Made by a program: the position numbers and the translations under genes | The notes under the pieces: model-generated | The model's database searches: none | What the model saw: the letters and a program-made list of their open reading frames with translations, nothing else | Told to the model about the DNA's origin: nothing | Shown: positions 1 through 13,102 of the stretch, in pieces | How positions within the stretch are numbered: the first letter of the stretch is position 1 | Layout: the number at the start of each line of letters is the position of its first letter | DNA from: Blattamonas nauphoetae | Lineage: Eukaryota; Preaxostyla; Oxymonadida | NCBI GenBank assembly: GCA_033064195.1 | Contig: JARBJD010000297.1 | Location: 27,705-91,704 of the forward strand | Direction: 5' to 3' | DNA length: 64,000 bases

Positions 1-27
1 GACTCCGACATCTGCTCGCCTGTACTC

Positions 28-1815
28 GTGTGGGGCGAGAACGATAGAAGAGAGATTCCACGTCGTCTTCTTCTTGCGATTTACGAGTTTCAAGAGAGGT
101 GTGCGAAGCTGGGGCGAGATTGGGTGGAAAAGAACAAGTCGTACAACCCCTTCCTCGCCCAACTCCTCCGAAGCGTGTTTCCGAACCACTCCAACTCTTC
201 CACTGTGTTCTCTGAGTCGAGCCAGCCTTGCATTCTCCTTTCGTCGCAGCTGGCATCGTCGACACTTCAGAATCAGCTTCTGTCGACACTCTTTCCTCCT
301 GTTTCTGCGTCGTTCACCTCAACTCTCCTTCATCCACCTCTCGATCTCTTCAGGCCGTCCGCTGCCTTCCACTCCATCAACACCAACCTCTCCTCGGCAG
401 TGTCCCACTTTCTGTTTAAATCGTTCAATCTGGACTCCCTTCTCGTCGAGTTCGAGCCAGTCTTGTGGATGAACAGAATCGAAGCAGTCTCGTCCCAAAT
501 GAACACTGATTGGCGTCTCGCCAGTTTCAACCTCTTCACCCTTCAGAAGTCAGAAGGCATGTTCCTCTCTGATTGTGGAGACCCACCGTCTTCTGGCCAA
601 AGCGGGACAGGAAGAGATTGATCGTCTCAAGAAGAGTTCTGAAGGCGAGTCAAACGGAAAAGCGTCGACGCTTGGCTCACTCAACGTCATTCTCCGCCTG
701 CTGCGCTGCATGAGCTTGCTCTACCCGTCAACGCGCACGGCGATGGGGGACATGCCGTTTTCGGAGCTGATTGAGTTCTCGCAGACTGTTCTGAGGACGA
801 TTGGTAAGAGTGAGATTGTCTTGGCCAGACAGTGCACGCATCTGCTGGGTGATCCTCTGTTCCTCTTTGTGTTCATCTCAACCACAATTCTTTTCAACTG
901 CCCGACTCCCTCTCGCCCAGCCTCCTCCTCTCTCTCTTCACCATCCTTCCCCATCTTCTCAGCCTCTTCACTCATCACAACATCCCACAACGCATCAACC
1001 GACGCTTCTCCAGTCCAACGTACACCCCATCCGTCGTCAACTCGTCGCTCACTGTTCTCATCTCACTCTCTTCTGCTCGCCTCATCCTCTCCAACCTTGG
1101 CTACATTCTGTCGCTCTTCGCTGTCCACCCATCGTTCCCTCTGTCCATCGGGAGGCACGCAATCGACCTTCCTCAGGAACGGGTCGAAAGGAAGAAGAAA
1201 GCAGAAGCGAATCAGAAGCAGTTGGATGCCTTTGAGGAGAGTCTGTTTGTACCATTCGCTTCGGACACACTCGACACCATGTCCGACAGCACCAAACTCG
1301 ACCACGTGCGAAGAATCATCAGAAAACGGATTTCTGACCTTCCCTCATCGCTCGAGCAGAATCCGCTGTTCTCTGAGATCGAAAGACAGATGGAAAGCGA
1401 GCTGCTCGTCTTCCTCCAAAACAAGATTGATCGGAAGAAGCACACATCGAAGATCGAGCGGATGATGGCGAGTGATCAGAAGAACAAGCTGTCCCAACAC
1501 ATCTCCCACAGCAACCACGATTCCAGATCAGAACCGGAAACACGACAACTCTCCGTCGCTCGTGAAACCGTCACAGATCGCAAAGGAGCAGAGTCAGCAA
1601 TCACCACCGACACTCCAACGCGGTGGGTCGTCGTCTCTTCTCCAATCACCCTTCATTCGAAGATGCCAGAAGCAGAGAAGTCACCTCTCGTGAACAATCT
1701 CGCTTGCCTCTGCGAGCGCTGCCAGCGTCTGAGCGAGATTGAAGCAGAAGAAGAGAATGACACCAGAGACGTGCTGACTGTGCTGGACACGGCGGGGAAG
1801 ATGCTGCGCGAATAG
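28..1815 (+). CDS. host-like gene, unrecognised, several exons or frames
   Basis: Coding-looking stretches follow one another on the plus strand in different frames: 28-~560, ~570-900 (helical, around ETHRLLAKAGQEEIDRL) and 1222-1815 (charged, helical, ending GKMLRE). They are linked by Ser/Pro-rich stretches that may be intronic or low complexity. The composition (Leu, Glu, Lys helices) suggests an alpha-helical cytosolic protein. I recognise no family motif. The frame changes near 565 and 900-1200 could be introns, assembly indels or decay; I could not fix splice sites. Minus-strand ORFs here are Arg/Ser-rich shadows. The 5' end may lie outside the window, so this is treated as a partial gene. 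Confidence 0.45.
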
Positions 1816-1877
1816 TCCCCTCACACACCCGAAAGTGCTCAAAATGACGTAGAACACACTCGACCAAACCTCGTTCT

Positions 1878-3418
1878 TTGAGGTCAATTTGGACTTCAAC
1901 GGGAACGTCCAGGCGGACGACACGTCTGCTCCCACACACGCACTCCCTGCTCGCCGCTCGATCGTCAACTCTCTCCCAACGTCGTCCTCCCCTCACTTCG
2001 GATCGGCGGAGAAACAATCAGCTCGTCGCAGTCGATCAGCGACCTTGTCTACGAGACCGTGCTTTATCCGCAGTTTGGGTGAGGTCGATTCAGGATCGGA
2101 TAGACCCTGTGTGTGTTGTATTATCAGAAGAGCGGAAGAGGGAGCGAATTTGGAGGTGCTCATGGGAATGGGCGAGGGCGGCATCTGATGTCGCTGTTCT
2201 CACTCTTCCAGCTTTCTGTGAAGGAGGAGGATGTGCAGACGGAGAAAGCTGACAACAAACCGACAGGACGAATGACTCATACGTTCGAGCCGACTGGAAG
2301 AAGGACGATGGAGACGGAAGATCCAGACGCGGATGAGATTGTGATGTTTTTGGTTGAGATTTTGGAGAGAATGCTGAATGCACACGGTCCAACAGAGGAT
2401 CCTCTATTCAATCCACACACTGTCACCAATCCACCGCCTGTGAAAGACACACTACACTTCATCTCACGTCTGCTTCCTTCATCGTCAGACGCAATCCGCT
2501 CAGGTGTCTCTCGTCCTTCTTAAATCACTCGCAATAGGGATGACACTTGAGACAGACTGTTTGATGGCTTACTGCATCGTTCTGAACCTGAAAGCAATGT
2601 TGCTCCAATCGACAGAGACGAAGAACACCGATTCTGTTCAGAAGAAGCAGATAGAGGAGGAATGGGAGGAAGAAGCACTTGCCTTCACAACAGTCGAGAT
2701 GCTACTCGACGAGAAAGGGACACCGTTGAAGGAGGATCCAGAGAGAGTCGCGCAGGCAAAGCTTGCTCAGACGAAGCCGTGTCCGACCTCGTTCTTCGAG
2801 TCAAGCCAGCGACTTTCAATCCAACAGACGCTGTCTGTCTCATTCGCTTCTTTCATCTCGATGGCTGCCACACTGCTCGACGACATTTCGTTTGATCCGT
2901 TCATCTCGATGCTGTGGACGAAGTCAGTCCTTCTGTTGTGTCTGCCTCCGTCGCTCATCGGCGCGCTGTTCGTCTGCAACACCGACCCACACTCTGACAC
3001 CTCCTCCTCCACTCCTGCCGTCCACACTCTCGTCGCCCATCCTCTCCCGCTCCTCCCACCCTCTCCTCCTCTTCTGCACACAGTTCAACCACACTCGCTC
3101 ACACTTGTTCCTCAACCGAGTCTTCTCGAACTGCACAGAAAGCATGAGCCAGACACGGAAGATTCGGTTCCTTCTGTTCCAGAAAGACTTCGAGCGGGCA
3201 CTGAAATAGCTGTACACGATGGATTGCGCGCTTCCGGTCTTTCCCCGTCTCTGCCCATCACACGCTTCTTCTCGTCTCACACGCAAGACTCTATGCTCTC
3301 ATCTTCTCTCCCACTGATTCCCATTTTCCTCCATTCACACTCCCATCCAGTACAAATTCGTTCCACGACAAACAACGCGAACGATCTATCACTTCGTTCC
3401 ATTCACACGACTTCGTAG
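1878..3418 (+). CDS. continuation of host-like gene or a second gene
   Basis: Frames at 1889-2188, 2113-2523 and 2504-3418 look coding on the plus strand. The clearest part is about 2520-3000: a helix-rich hydrophobic segment (ETDCLMAYCIVLNLKAML), then an acidic helix (QIEEEWEEEALAF), then a Ser/Leu-rich hydrophobic stretch. After about 3000 the reading becomes Pro/Ser/His-rich low complexity and ends at a stop near 3418. Same strand and similar base use as 28-1815, so it may be one gene broken by introns. No domain recognised. Exon limits are not resolved. Confidence 0.4.
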
Positions 3419-3419
3419 C

Positions 3420-5050
3420 ATCCTCCTCTCCCACAATACACACAGTCCACTGCATCGCTTGGAGAAAAGAGGAATAGAAGCTGTGGGATGGAGATAGAAT
3501 CGAACGAACGAGTTGAGAGTCGTCGTTCTCGTTGTGATTGTCATCAAATCAAACGAAACAAAGTGCATTTGATCTCTTTCAACGATGTAGTCATTTCAAT
3601 CCTTTTCACTCGAACAATGAATGTGGATTGAAGCATGTCTCATGATTAAATGTGTTGTGTATCTCGTTGTTTTCACAAGTCAATCCTAACTTTTGGTGGT
3701 GAAGTGAAGATAACCGAAATTGGTGAATTTAGATGATAGTGATCCGACACACAATTTGAATAATAGGTCCCATCGTGGGCCCGACGGTCCCGACCAAGTC
3801 CCGAAAAGTCCCGGAAAAAGGCCCGAGATTGGCAATGCCTAACGACTTCAGACCAAGTCTTTCTTTGCTAAACGAATTCATTTGGAATGACTGTTCACAT
3901 TTTGAGTAGAGCAACTGGAAAAACCGTTTTATGGGGAACTGTTGAAGTTAAGTTCAGTCAATGATTCAATTGTATAGCAACTAGCACTCATAGACCGAGA
4001 ATAATACGGATAAAAAACGACTGAAAAAGGAGAATTGAGCATTGAAAATCCGATCTGCCCATCTCATTCCTCAGCACCCTCAGTCTCGGCTAGCAGCCAT
4101 GCGGACATGAAGGAGTGGACAATGAGAAGAGGGGGTAGGAATCGTGTGATGGAAGATCGTTTCTATTTGGCATGGATGTTACGTGGACTGTGAGAGAGTG
4201 AAAAATATGGAAAATACAGACTATGGTTGAATTTGCACGGACGGTTCTCGTGTATGATTTGAATGGATCATGAAATGTGTGAGGAGTGTCCATTACTGAT
4301 GCAGTGGGAGAAGACGATGATGTGTGTGTTCTGCGGGAAAAGACGGGAGTTGCGGAAGAGTGGGACGTGACCAGCTGCTGTGAGACGAAAAAGAAGATGA
4401 TCATTGGAGGATCAGAGAACAAATAAAGGAGATGAACGATTGTAGCACATGTCATTCCCCCATACAGAAGATGTTCTCGTATCCATAACTCACATGACCG
4501 TTTGTGTTTTGGCCTCTTCGCTTCTTCGTCGCATCAGCTGTGAAGCGCATTCGTTTTCCGTGATACACATGGCACATGTTCAGTTTTGTAATACAACCTT
4601 CAAAGTCGTTCAAGAAAAAACGTAATTATTTGATTGGATGGAAGTCGACCAGTCCAGGTCAATTGTGGTGAGCGTGTTAGACCTCCTTGGATGTTGCATT
4701 GGGTTGAATGATTGTTCGAGATTCTTTGTTGTCTTTAATGTGTGTGAAGATGCGGACCAGTTGTCATCTCCAAATGAAAGAAAGTTGAGTTTGTGTGAAT
4801 ATATGCTTGTGTTATATTCGAGCTGTGACAGGCGGCATGTGTGAAATCAGATCAATAAATCCTCATTTGTCAGTCACCCTTACTTTGAATTGTCACCTCC
4901 ATCAGTGTCCCTTTCATTCGTGGTGTGTATCAATGGTTTAACCCTCTTTCTTGTTCTTATTTGACAATCTGTTGACCAGATCGTTTTCTGAAGGAGAAGA
5001 GCGAAAACTGATGACTTCAGAACTCGAACACAACTCTACTACCTCGCACA
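3420..5050. other. intergenic, no supported gene
   Basis: AT-richer than the flanking gene regions, with only short ORFs lacking recognisable composition. A GC-rich patch at about 3775-3830 contains repeated GTCCCGA-type words and could be a structured or repeat relic. Nothing else can be supported. Confidence 0.4.
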
Positions 5051-5358
5051 ATGGAATCTTTCATTCGATATATATCTTCATGTTCTCCGTTCCTTCTTGT
5101 TCATTACGAAAATAAAACTGTCAAAAGAAACCAGACTGTTCTGTTTGACGTCATTCAAGGTAACGAAGAGCAGGATCACCATTTTCAAATTCTTCCCAAA
5201 TCGTCAATTATGCATCAAACATCATATAAGGATCTTTTCTTGCCCATATACTGCCCCATCTCTGTTGTTTTCTTCTCCTTCAGTCACCTTCATCCTCTTT
5301 CTCATGATCCAATAATCTCTCTCCTAGCTCTGTCTTTGTCTTCCAACAACCCTCCATA

Positions 5359-5983
5359 ATGAAGCACGTCTTCAAAACAGTCAAAATCCGTGAACTGGGC
5401 CCATTGATACCCTTCCCATTAGCCACTGGAATCGTCCTGATTCTTTACGGGTTCTTTGCCAACTTCTTCGGTGCCCTGGCGAGTTCCTTCTCGTTCCTTC
5501 TCGTTCCGTCATGTCGACTCAGTTCTATCGATACTTCTTGGGCAGATTTATAGGACGATAATGGTGGTAAATATCACAGCACGAACACAACAAGATCTTG
5601 AACGACTCACATGGAGGAATGCTAATCGATTCATTTCCTGTCAGAAGAGCGAATCTTCATCCGCAAACTCGAAATCTGCCAAAAGAAGCAAAATTCGCGA
5701 AATAGGACTCTTCATCTGGCACAAAGAGCTCTCTAACGCGATCGTACGTATCTTACTTGTTGTCGTCAACCTCTCGGCACTTTCTGTGCTTGTCGTGACA
5801 GGCTACGTTCCCCCAAGCAAGTATGCGGTGGAAGTTATGACAAATGTTTGTTTATTGATGATGATGACGAGAAAAGCGAATGCAGTTTCGATGTCGCTTC
5901 CCATGCTCATTGTGCCCGAGTCTCAATCGAAAGGATCTCCAGAGATTCTTCTCACCACCACGGAAATGAAGATTCTGAAGTGA
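5359..5983 (+). CDS. host-like gene start with a probable intron
   Basis: An ATG at 5359 opens a frame encoding a hydrophobic, membrane-like stretch (about residues 15-45, FPLATGIVLILYGFFANF). From about 5560 a second frame (to 5983) looks coding: a charged Arg/Gln/Ser-rich part (ARTQQDLERLTWRNANRF), then FIWHKELSNAI. That is followed by a good donor GTACGT at about 5744 and an acceptor CAG near 5802, which would remove about 58 nt and continue as GYVPPSKYAVEVM. If not spliced, the intron reads as a hydrophobic segment. Whether the two frames belong to one transcript is not proven. No family recognised; a small membrane protein is possible for the first part. Confidence 0.4.
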
Positions 5984-5984
5984 G

Positions 5985-8590
5985 AGTGTCACAGTGCCTT
6001 ACAATCGAAATCGCGACAGGATAAACAGGAACAGTCGAACAAACACGCAACCACCGAACACTCAGCGAACGACGTGCACGCGAAGACTGTCGCCATCATC
6101 GACGACCTGCCCGACAAGCTTGTGGTGCCACCGCACCCAATGCAGCCGGAAGAGGCAGATATCATCTGCGACTGGATGCGAGACTTCATTATGGCCTGTC
6201 CATCTCCACCCTCAGCTAAGTCCCGGCCCTCACACTCTGATCACGACTGTTCTGGCATCCTGTCTCTCATTGGACAGGCAGAGAAGCAGAACAACACCAA
6301 ACCCGAACACTCCAACCACTCCCTATCGTCTCAAACGAGCTGGACTGAGATAGACAAAGGTTTAGATAGCACAAACATCACCAGAAACAGATATCAATAC
6401 AGACAAACCTCTCTTCCTTCATCAGGACTTTGTTGAGATTCTCTCACGCGAAAATCAACCCCACTGAGTGGACGACAACGAACTTCGACTCCGCTTCCCC
6501 ACAACGGACAGATCGACAGCAGCACAGATCACTCTGGCTTCACAGATGAACTCATTGTTTGTTTCTTCGTCACCCACACAAAGGGACAAGACTGGTCATA
6601 TTTAATTCGGAGAGCGAGCCAAGTACAGAAAGCAATGAAATACCTCTCTCCAGTTGGAACATCTCCAACCTCCAGATGGACGCCACTCACCAACTGCTTC
6701 CGACGTGGATGATGGGATTGGACCACTTTGAGTAGGAGTGGCGGAATGCGGTCAGACATCTCCTCAACATGCACGATTGGGAGGAGAAGACCATCTGGCT
6801 CTTCGTCGAGATCTCTACCATCTTCTTTTTGGGTATCTTCACATCGACATACGATTCATTCATCACAGTGCCCACTCCAAAGCCAGTTGATCTGATTCTG
6901 CCGCATCAGCAGCATCCTCCAGGCAAGGAAGACGCCCGAAAGGGAGAAAAGTGGTACAGACCCTTCCAAAGAGAGTTGAGTCGATGATGATCGCCAACTC
7001 CTGTCGCACATTCAATCGGTCTCTTCACGGAGATCCTACGACTTCAACTCTCCCTCCAGTCTGGCATCTTCCAAGCTGCCGGCCTGATGCCCTTCAATCC
7101 AGCTGCAGAATGGCTCCCCACCGCTCCATCGACCTTATCTCTCTCTGGCCAACCCGAAGGAAGAGGAAGTTGTTCACTCCATGCGATATTTGCATCCTCT
7201 TTCGATCGTGAAGGGGCCAATCTCATCGCCAATTCGCTTTTTGATGTGTCGACATCTGTTGGACAACTTTGACCGAACGAAAACTCCCAAAACAGGTTCT
7301 TCTGGATCGCATTGTGAAAGGATTGAAGGTGAAGACAAAACTGGAGCAGACACGCGAGTGTACTGATTTCCAGTCCAAAGAGTCGTCCCACGCGATGAAA
7401 ATGGAAGAACTGATCGAACATGATTCTGCGTTTAACGGCTCCCCACTGCATCGTTCGTCTCTTCCGGACATCTTCAATGTTTGGAGGGAGTGCTTTGCAC
7501 ACGACTTCAACTACATCCTCCCAATTCCCGACATCCAAATGGAAAGCCTGTCGACACTCCAGTGGATTCTGTTCTTCGATGCCCTTCTCCTCAAAACCAC
7601 CGACCAGCTGGTGACAACAGCGATAAACAAAGTGCGTCTGCTCGGACAGCACGCTTCGATTGTTGAACTCAACTCTCTCACTCTCGCTCATCCTGCCAAC
7701 GACAGAATTTATCACACTCTCTTCTTCCCGATTGTGTTTGTCCACTCTGAGCCTCTTCCACCACACGCCACGTTCGCAGCATTCACTTCCAAGATCATCC
7801 TTCGAGAGTCGAAGAAGAGCACGAGAAGAGCTGTTGAAGAACCATGTTTGAAGGAAGAAGATAAACAGAGGATGGAACTTGCGAAAACTTAAGGAAGCGA
7901 TTCTGAAACGAGGATATGGTGACATGCACAGCACAATCTCCTCCAAAAAGCTGACGGCTGCGAAAGATGCCGAAGCGAGGACACTGGATGCTCTCTCGCC
8001 TCGTCTCTGTCAATCCACTCGGATGATAATCAGACAGGCGACCACCTTCCGAACAATGATGCTGTCGTCCCTCACGACGATCCCCTCCATCGCCCAGAAG
8101 GAGACGAGGATGAAGGTCGTCTGTCACTGCGATCCACACACCCACCGAGCAGCCGCTACACTTCATGCGAGCATCACGTTGCATCTGGACACTGTGCTGA
8201 AACAGAAGAATCACATCATCTCCAACAACTCGCTCTTCTCCGAACACGCAATGCCGCTCGTCCCCGGACTCACTCCAACCAACGCACCTTCGCTATCAGA
8301 TGCAACGACAGGACTGATTTCACGTTCAACATGAACGCCATGTATCTCCCGTTCGTGTTGGCGAGGCTGTGGAAGGAGAGTGCATTGATCATCATCTCGA
8401 CGTGTCTGACAGAGGTAACGATCCCACCAACTCTGACGTCACCATCTCCAGATCGCTCCACTTCGATTCGACATCACACACCGCCCAGAACGCGTTTCTG
8501 CCGCAGATGATGCACACCCTGAGACACTTCAGTGCGGACAGTCTTCTCGTCTGGACAAGCTTGGGACGAGGCAGGGCTCCTGTGAAATAG
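5985..8590 (+). CDS. host-like multi-part gene, unrecognised
   Basis: A chain of coding-looking plus-strand stretches: about 6000-6436 (polar, with TVAIIDDLPDKLVVPPHP and an acidic helix), 6769-6987 (hydrophobic, EEKTIWLFVEISTIFFLGIF), about 7020-7272 (GLMPFNPAAEWLPTAPST), 7269-7892 (207 aa, the cleanest part, helical with LPDIFNVWRECFAHDFNYIL) and 7885-8590. The frame changes at about 6990, 7265 and 7880 have no obvious pyrimidine-rich acceptor, so decay or assembly indels are as likely as introns. The 207-aa part looks like an all-helical protein, but I recognise no family. It may be one large gene continuing from 5359-5983, since the frame is the same across 5983-5995. Confidence 0.4.
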
Positions 8591-8639
8591 GCGTGTCCGT
8601 CGACGTCGGGTCTCAGACACGCCTCGTCGCCTCTCAACC

Positions 8640-9247
8640 CGACCAACCAGCCACATCTATCGGGGTGTGACTAAAAACTTGTCCATTGGTTTCCTAGATA
8701 ACGAGAAGAAATCAGCATGTTTCAGGTAAAATATGAATAATACACATGAAAAACTGACTTTTCTCCATTTTTCGTGTTTTTGACAACATAGAGAAAATTC
8801 ACGAAGATCCACCCATTTGGATGCAACATCAACCGCGACGCTTCAAATCAGAGATAGAACCGTAATCAAAAGGTGCGGGATGAACAGATTTACTACACAA
8901 AATCGCTCTGAGAAACGGATTTGATCATGTGGAAGAAGGAGGCTCTGAATGTTACAGTGCAAAAGGTAAAACTGCAACGTCGACATGAGAAAGCTAGGGA
9001 GATCATACTTGGTTTATCTTCTTCCTTGGAGAGGTGGTAAGTGCTCGTTTAGACGCTCGCTGCCAAAACAGCCTCGTTGGTGTGTGAGGACCCAAAATAA
9101 CCACTTGGGGAGAGATCGGATCTCAGTCGGATGGACTCATTTTCATTGCTCAATTCGACATACACAAACAATTTCGGTGATCATACAGAGAAATGTGAAA
9201 TTAATGTTGAAATGGAGAGATAAACTGAGAAAAGGGAGAAAAGCTTA
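8640..9247. other. intergenic, nothing recognised
   Basis: AT-rich stretch with no coding-looking frame and no repeats that I can support. It ends at the left target duplication TTA of the MITE at 9248. Confidence 0.4.
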
Positions 9248-9854
9248 TAGTGCTGTCACAAAAGCGCCGGTTTTCAATAAACCGCCTAAAATCGAGATTT
9301 TTTCTGGGAAATGTTCTTTTGGTGAGAAAATAATCCATAAAAAATTTTGGAGCTAAAGACCCATTATTGGGCTCTGTAGCCTCATACAGTAAAATACACA
9401 CATTTTTTTCAACTTTTCGACGTCATATCTCCACAACCAGTGAATCAATTGGTATGAAATTTTTTCCAGATCCTTCTTTTGATGATTCGAACATTTTGGA
9501 AAATTTTCGAAAAAAAATTCTGGGTTTCTGGGAAAATTCTCAAAAACCCATTTTTTCTCGAAAACACTCACAGAGGCAAAATTTTTCATCTTTTGTCATA
9601 AAAATCGTTTTTTGAGGTCTTTATGAATAGAATGCACTTTATTTGGTTGAAAACGGATAGTTGGTTGTGGAGAAATGACGTCGAAAAATTCACCTTTTTT
9701 GTGTGTATTTTACTGTATGAAGCTACAGAGCCCAATAATGGGTCTATATCTCCAAAATTTTTGCAGAATAATTTTCTCACCAAAACAACATTTCTCAGAA
9801 AAAATCTCGATTTTAGGCGGTTTATTGAAAACCGGCGGTTTGGTGACAGCACTA
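9248..9854. mobile_element. fold-back MITE, 607 bp, TTA target duplication
   Basis: About 190 bp at the left end is repeated inverted at the right end with only scattered differences. Ends read TAGTGCTGTCAC ... GACAGCACTA and are flanked by TTA on both sides (9245-9247 and 9855-9857). No transposase frame is present. A 3-bp TTA duplication is typical of PIF/Harbinger-type MITEs (family knowledge); assigning it there is inference. Internal words (TATCTCCACAACCA, then CCGTTTTCAACCAAATAAA) recur in the element at 60681-61255 inside a viral capsid gene, so the two belong to related families. Confidence 0.85.
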
Positions 9855-9859
9855 TTAAA

Positions 9860-12200
9860 GTGAGAATCCACAATGGCATTATCCTTTCGAATGAATTGAA
9901 AAGAAGAAACGGACAAATGTAAACTGGTATCTTACTCACATCTCTCGCCATTTTGTCCCTTTCTTCAAGTTTAATAGCGAGAGACAGTCGCTGTGATTTT
10001 GGATTTGCCTTTTCTGCTTTCAAAATTGAGTTTGAGTTTTTTCTGACAGAATAATCTCAGAAAATGTATGTTTGAGTCAAAAATCAGAGCTGAGAGGCCA
10101 ATTGACTCGAATATCGAAAGATCCCATTGTTTCCGGTTTGCACAGAAAACTCTTCTGTGATGTCCGGGGTGATAGTTATCACACCAAACCGGAGTTGTTC
10201 ATCAACCCGGATGAACTCCTCCAATGTTTGATTCAGATAACAGCCTTCCGTTTCATGGACCTTTTAGACACAAATGCGTTCTCAATCGTTTGAACAACTT
10301 GATCAACCCACTCGCTCGTCGATTTGGGTTTACACATTCATCCATTGCATAAAATAAGTATAGATAAAAAAAGATAATGAAATGCGTTCGAGAGAACGGT
10401 ACATCAGGGACTGTAACCTCTCCTGGACTGCAGTAGACAGTGTTTGTCGGATGGGTGGATGATGGTTCTTTATAGGTCGGGATGCACAGAACAGTTGATT
10501 CTTGCATCCCCTCTCTTCAGCTCCAATCATTGTTGGACTACATGAGTTCTAGCGGCCCTTATGGAGGGTATGAGATGACGATCTTGACACGTTCCGCAAT
10601 CGAGAAAGTAGAGGGACCTGGGAACGATAGATGACGATGGAATGCGATTTTCGTTCAAATTTTTGGCAAAATCGGCGAAGGGACCTATTTCGAGGGGACG
10701 ATCGACATCGGAGATCCATTGATTGGAACACCTCACAGAGACTGTTTGAACTGCAGATTGTGATGTGTCAACTTTGTCAGGATAGAAAGATGATCAAAGT
10801 TATGTCGTGGTTCGAAAATCAAAGTCGATGAGCAAGAAGAGCTGATCCTGTGTCGATGGTTTGTGAGAAGTCCTTCAAAAAGAGGTTGATAAAACATCTT
10901 TTCACAAGTGTGAAAAAAAAACAAAAGATGAACATTTTCCGTGAGATATAATCCTGTTTGCTGTGAATTTTGCGTTGTACGAGGAAATCAGACTGACATG
11001 AGTGTTGGGGCTCCACTGCTTCATATACACTGATTTTGTGGAGTTTCCGATGGTGGATATCTTTTTGATGGTTTCTAATCTCCTGCTGAAGATTGATGTT
11101 TGTCTTTTCATCAGGGTCACTGATTTCCATTTGAATTGAGCCCATGAGTTCCATCGAATTCGACCAAATTGACAAATGTGTGGTTTAGGATGATGTTCAG
11201 GATCAAAAGAGGCTATAGTGGAAATGATAGAATGATCGATCATGAATCACATAAGAGTAGATATACTTTCAATGGAGTCCATTCTGAGGATAGAGAGATG
11301 ACTTTCACATTTTATGGATGGATCACACTTCACCACGGATAGTCCATCAAACTGAAGAATTGATACCTTTTTGTGTCACCAGTGGTTGTTATTTCTCTGT
11401 TTTTTTTCATTTTTTGCTCTCTTAAAACCGGATGGAGAAGGTGTGTGGATGATGTCAAATAAATTGACATCTTAATCGAAGATGAAGAAATCTTTGAACC
11501 AAATTTGTACAGGATCATCTTCACTGCGATGAGAATTTTCTATTTCTTCAACTTGCTTTCCTTGCTTTGTCTCCTTCTCTGTCCATCGCCTTTCGCTTTT
11601 GTGTTTCTTTGATTCTTCTAAGTCTGTCGTCATTCGGATATGTGCTAGACATGCTGATGAACAATCAAAATCATGTTGAGGCGAGGAGAGTGTGTATCTG
11701 AGGTGGATTCAGGTGGTGAGTGAAATTTCAATTCGCTTTTCATCTTCATCATTTGATCGATTGTTTTGCCCGTTCTCCCCCAGATTTCTTCATTGGAGGT
11801 GATGTGAGGCGTATCTGCGTGTTATCTGGTGACGGTGATTGCCGAGAAGGACGTCGCTGTTGGTTTCGTTGAGAACGACTATGTCAGGATGGGCGTGACG
11901 ACGGGAGTGGTCTGACTAGGAAGATGGGCATCCAACACGAAAAGAGGAGAATGGTGATGATAGAAAAGATGCCAAAGACGCACTGACTGTTTGGTTCATC
12001 TCAGCTTAGATGGTGGAGCTGGTTGGGTTCTTGAGAGGATTGAGCTTGATCAGATTGAGGTTGTTCGTGCGGCTGTGTTTGATCTGTTTGATGAGCGGCT
12101 TGTTGAGATGGTTGTTGTATTGTTCGTGACTACTGCCTCTCGTGTGTCTTCTTCGCCTGCTCCAATGACACAGCCTCTTCCGACTCGCCTATGACGTGTA
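9860..12200. other. intergenic, no supported gene
   Basis: Only short ORFs of random-looking composition on both strands. A plus-strand stretch at about 10085-10290 and a minus-strand one at 10902-11243 are the longest, but neither has convincing protein composition. No repeats of note seen. Confidence 0.35.
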
Positions 12201-12206
12201 TGTTGA

Positions 12207-12757
12207 GTGATAGACTCGTGCTGGATGCATCTTCTCAATGTTCCCCTCACACGCTCCCACTCATTCCTCTCTCCTTCCGATCAATCCCATCCGCAGGTTC
12301 GAGTATGGATTCGCGTTGAGTGGAAACGGGCTGAAGAGAGTCTTCATATCGCCCAGTTTTTCCACCACAATCTCAATCCCACACGCCATCCATTCCTCGT
12401 CCTCTCGCTGTCGAACGCAACAGGATCGTTGTCACACGGCTCGCGCCAGAAGAGTACACTGGAATCACCCAAACACTGCGCATGCGCTCGCCTCCCTCCC
12501 TCCCCTCGCCCCCTTCCCCCAACACCCCTCCCGCTTGTCCGTCCTTCTTCTTCCTCTTCTTCACACTGTGCGAGCCAGCCAGCGCCTTCTTCATCAGAAG
12601 CGCCTTCCGCTCGTCCTCTTCCCGACTCTCCCCTCCCACCTTCCCCTCCGCCACAATTGTCGTCAGAGTTGCTGTCGCTGATAAAGCACGCGAAGTCCTA
12701 CAGGCCAACCGAATCATGATGAACGAGAGATCTCATCCTTCAACTCCCACACATTAA
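12207..12757 (+). CDS. possible host exon(s), Ser/Pro-rich; strand uncertain
   Basis: Several overlapping frames are open because the strand is CT-rich. A short coding-looking stretch (VERNRIVVTRLAPEEYTGI, about 12409-12465) precedes a Pro/Ser/Phe-rich run that looks like a pyrimidine-rich intron or low complexity; a second short stretch (IVVRVAVADKAREVLQANR) follows at about 12655-12715. This pattern fits two short exons around an intron of roughly 180-200 nt. No family recognised. Confidence 0.25.
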
Positions 12758-13102
12758 TCGAGGTGAACAGCGACTTCTCGTTCAGCCGTGGCCGAAGAAT
12801 GAACACATTGCGGGTCAGTCACCGTCATCTCCCTTTCAAGCAGGTAACCAGACCACAGAGTGATCTATTCCAGACTGTTCAGAGACACCGATTTCCAATC
12901 CTGAGGCCAATTCGACTTTAGAATTGCGTTTGGAGAATTTTTCAGGACCGATCTGTTGCTTGGTATTTCGGGAGACGTCGTTCGTAGAGAGAACATCTTA
13001 CGAGCCTAGTTGGTGGGTGTCTGTGTTCTTCATCTCTCACAGCACATATTAACGTCGTTCGTGATCTGAACAAGTCGTTGTTGAAACGAGTATGTGTTGT
13101 TT

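Noticed and set aside
5983-6001. 15-nt intron GTGAGAGTGTCACAG
   Set aside because: It would join two frames neatly in phase, but all other introns here are 46 nt or longer and there is no independent support.
9248-9854. Coding ORFs in the MITE
   Set aside because: Mirror-image ORFs on both strands arise from the inverted repeats and have no protein-like composition.
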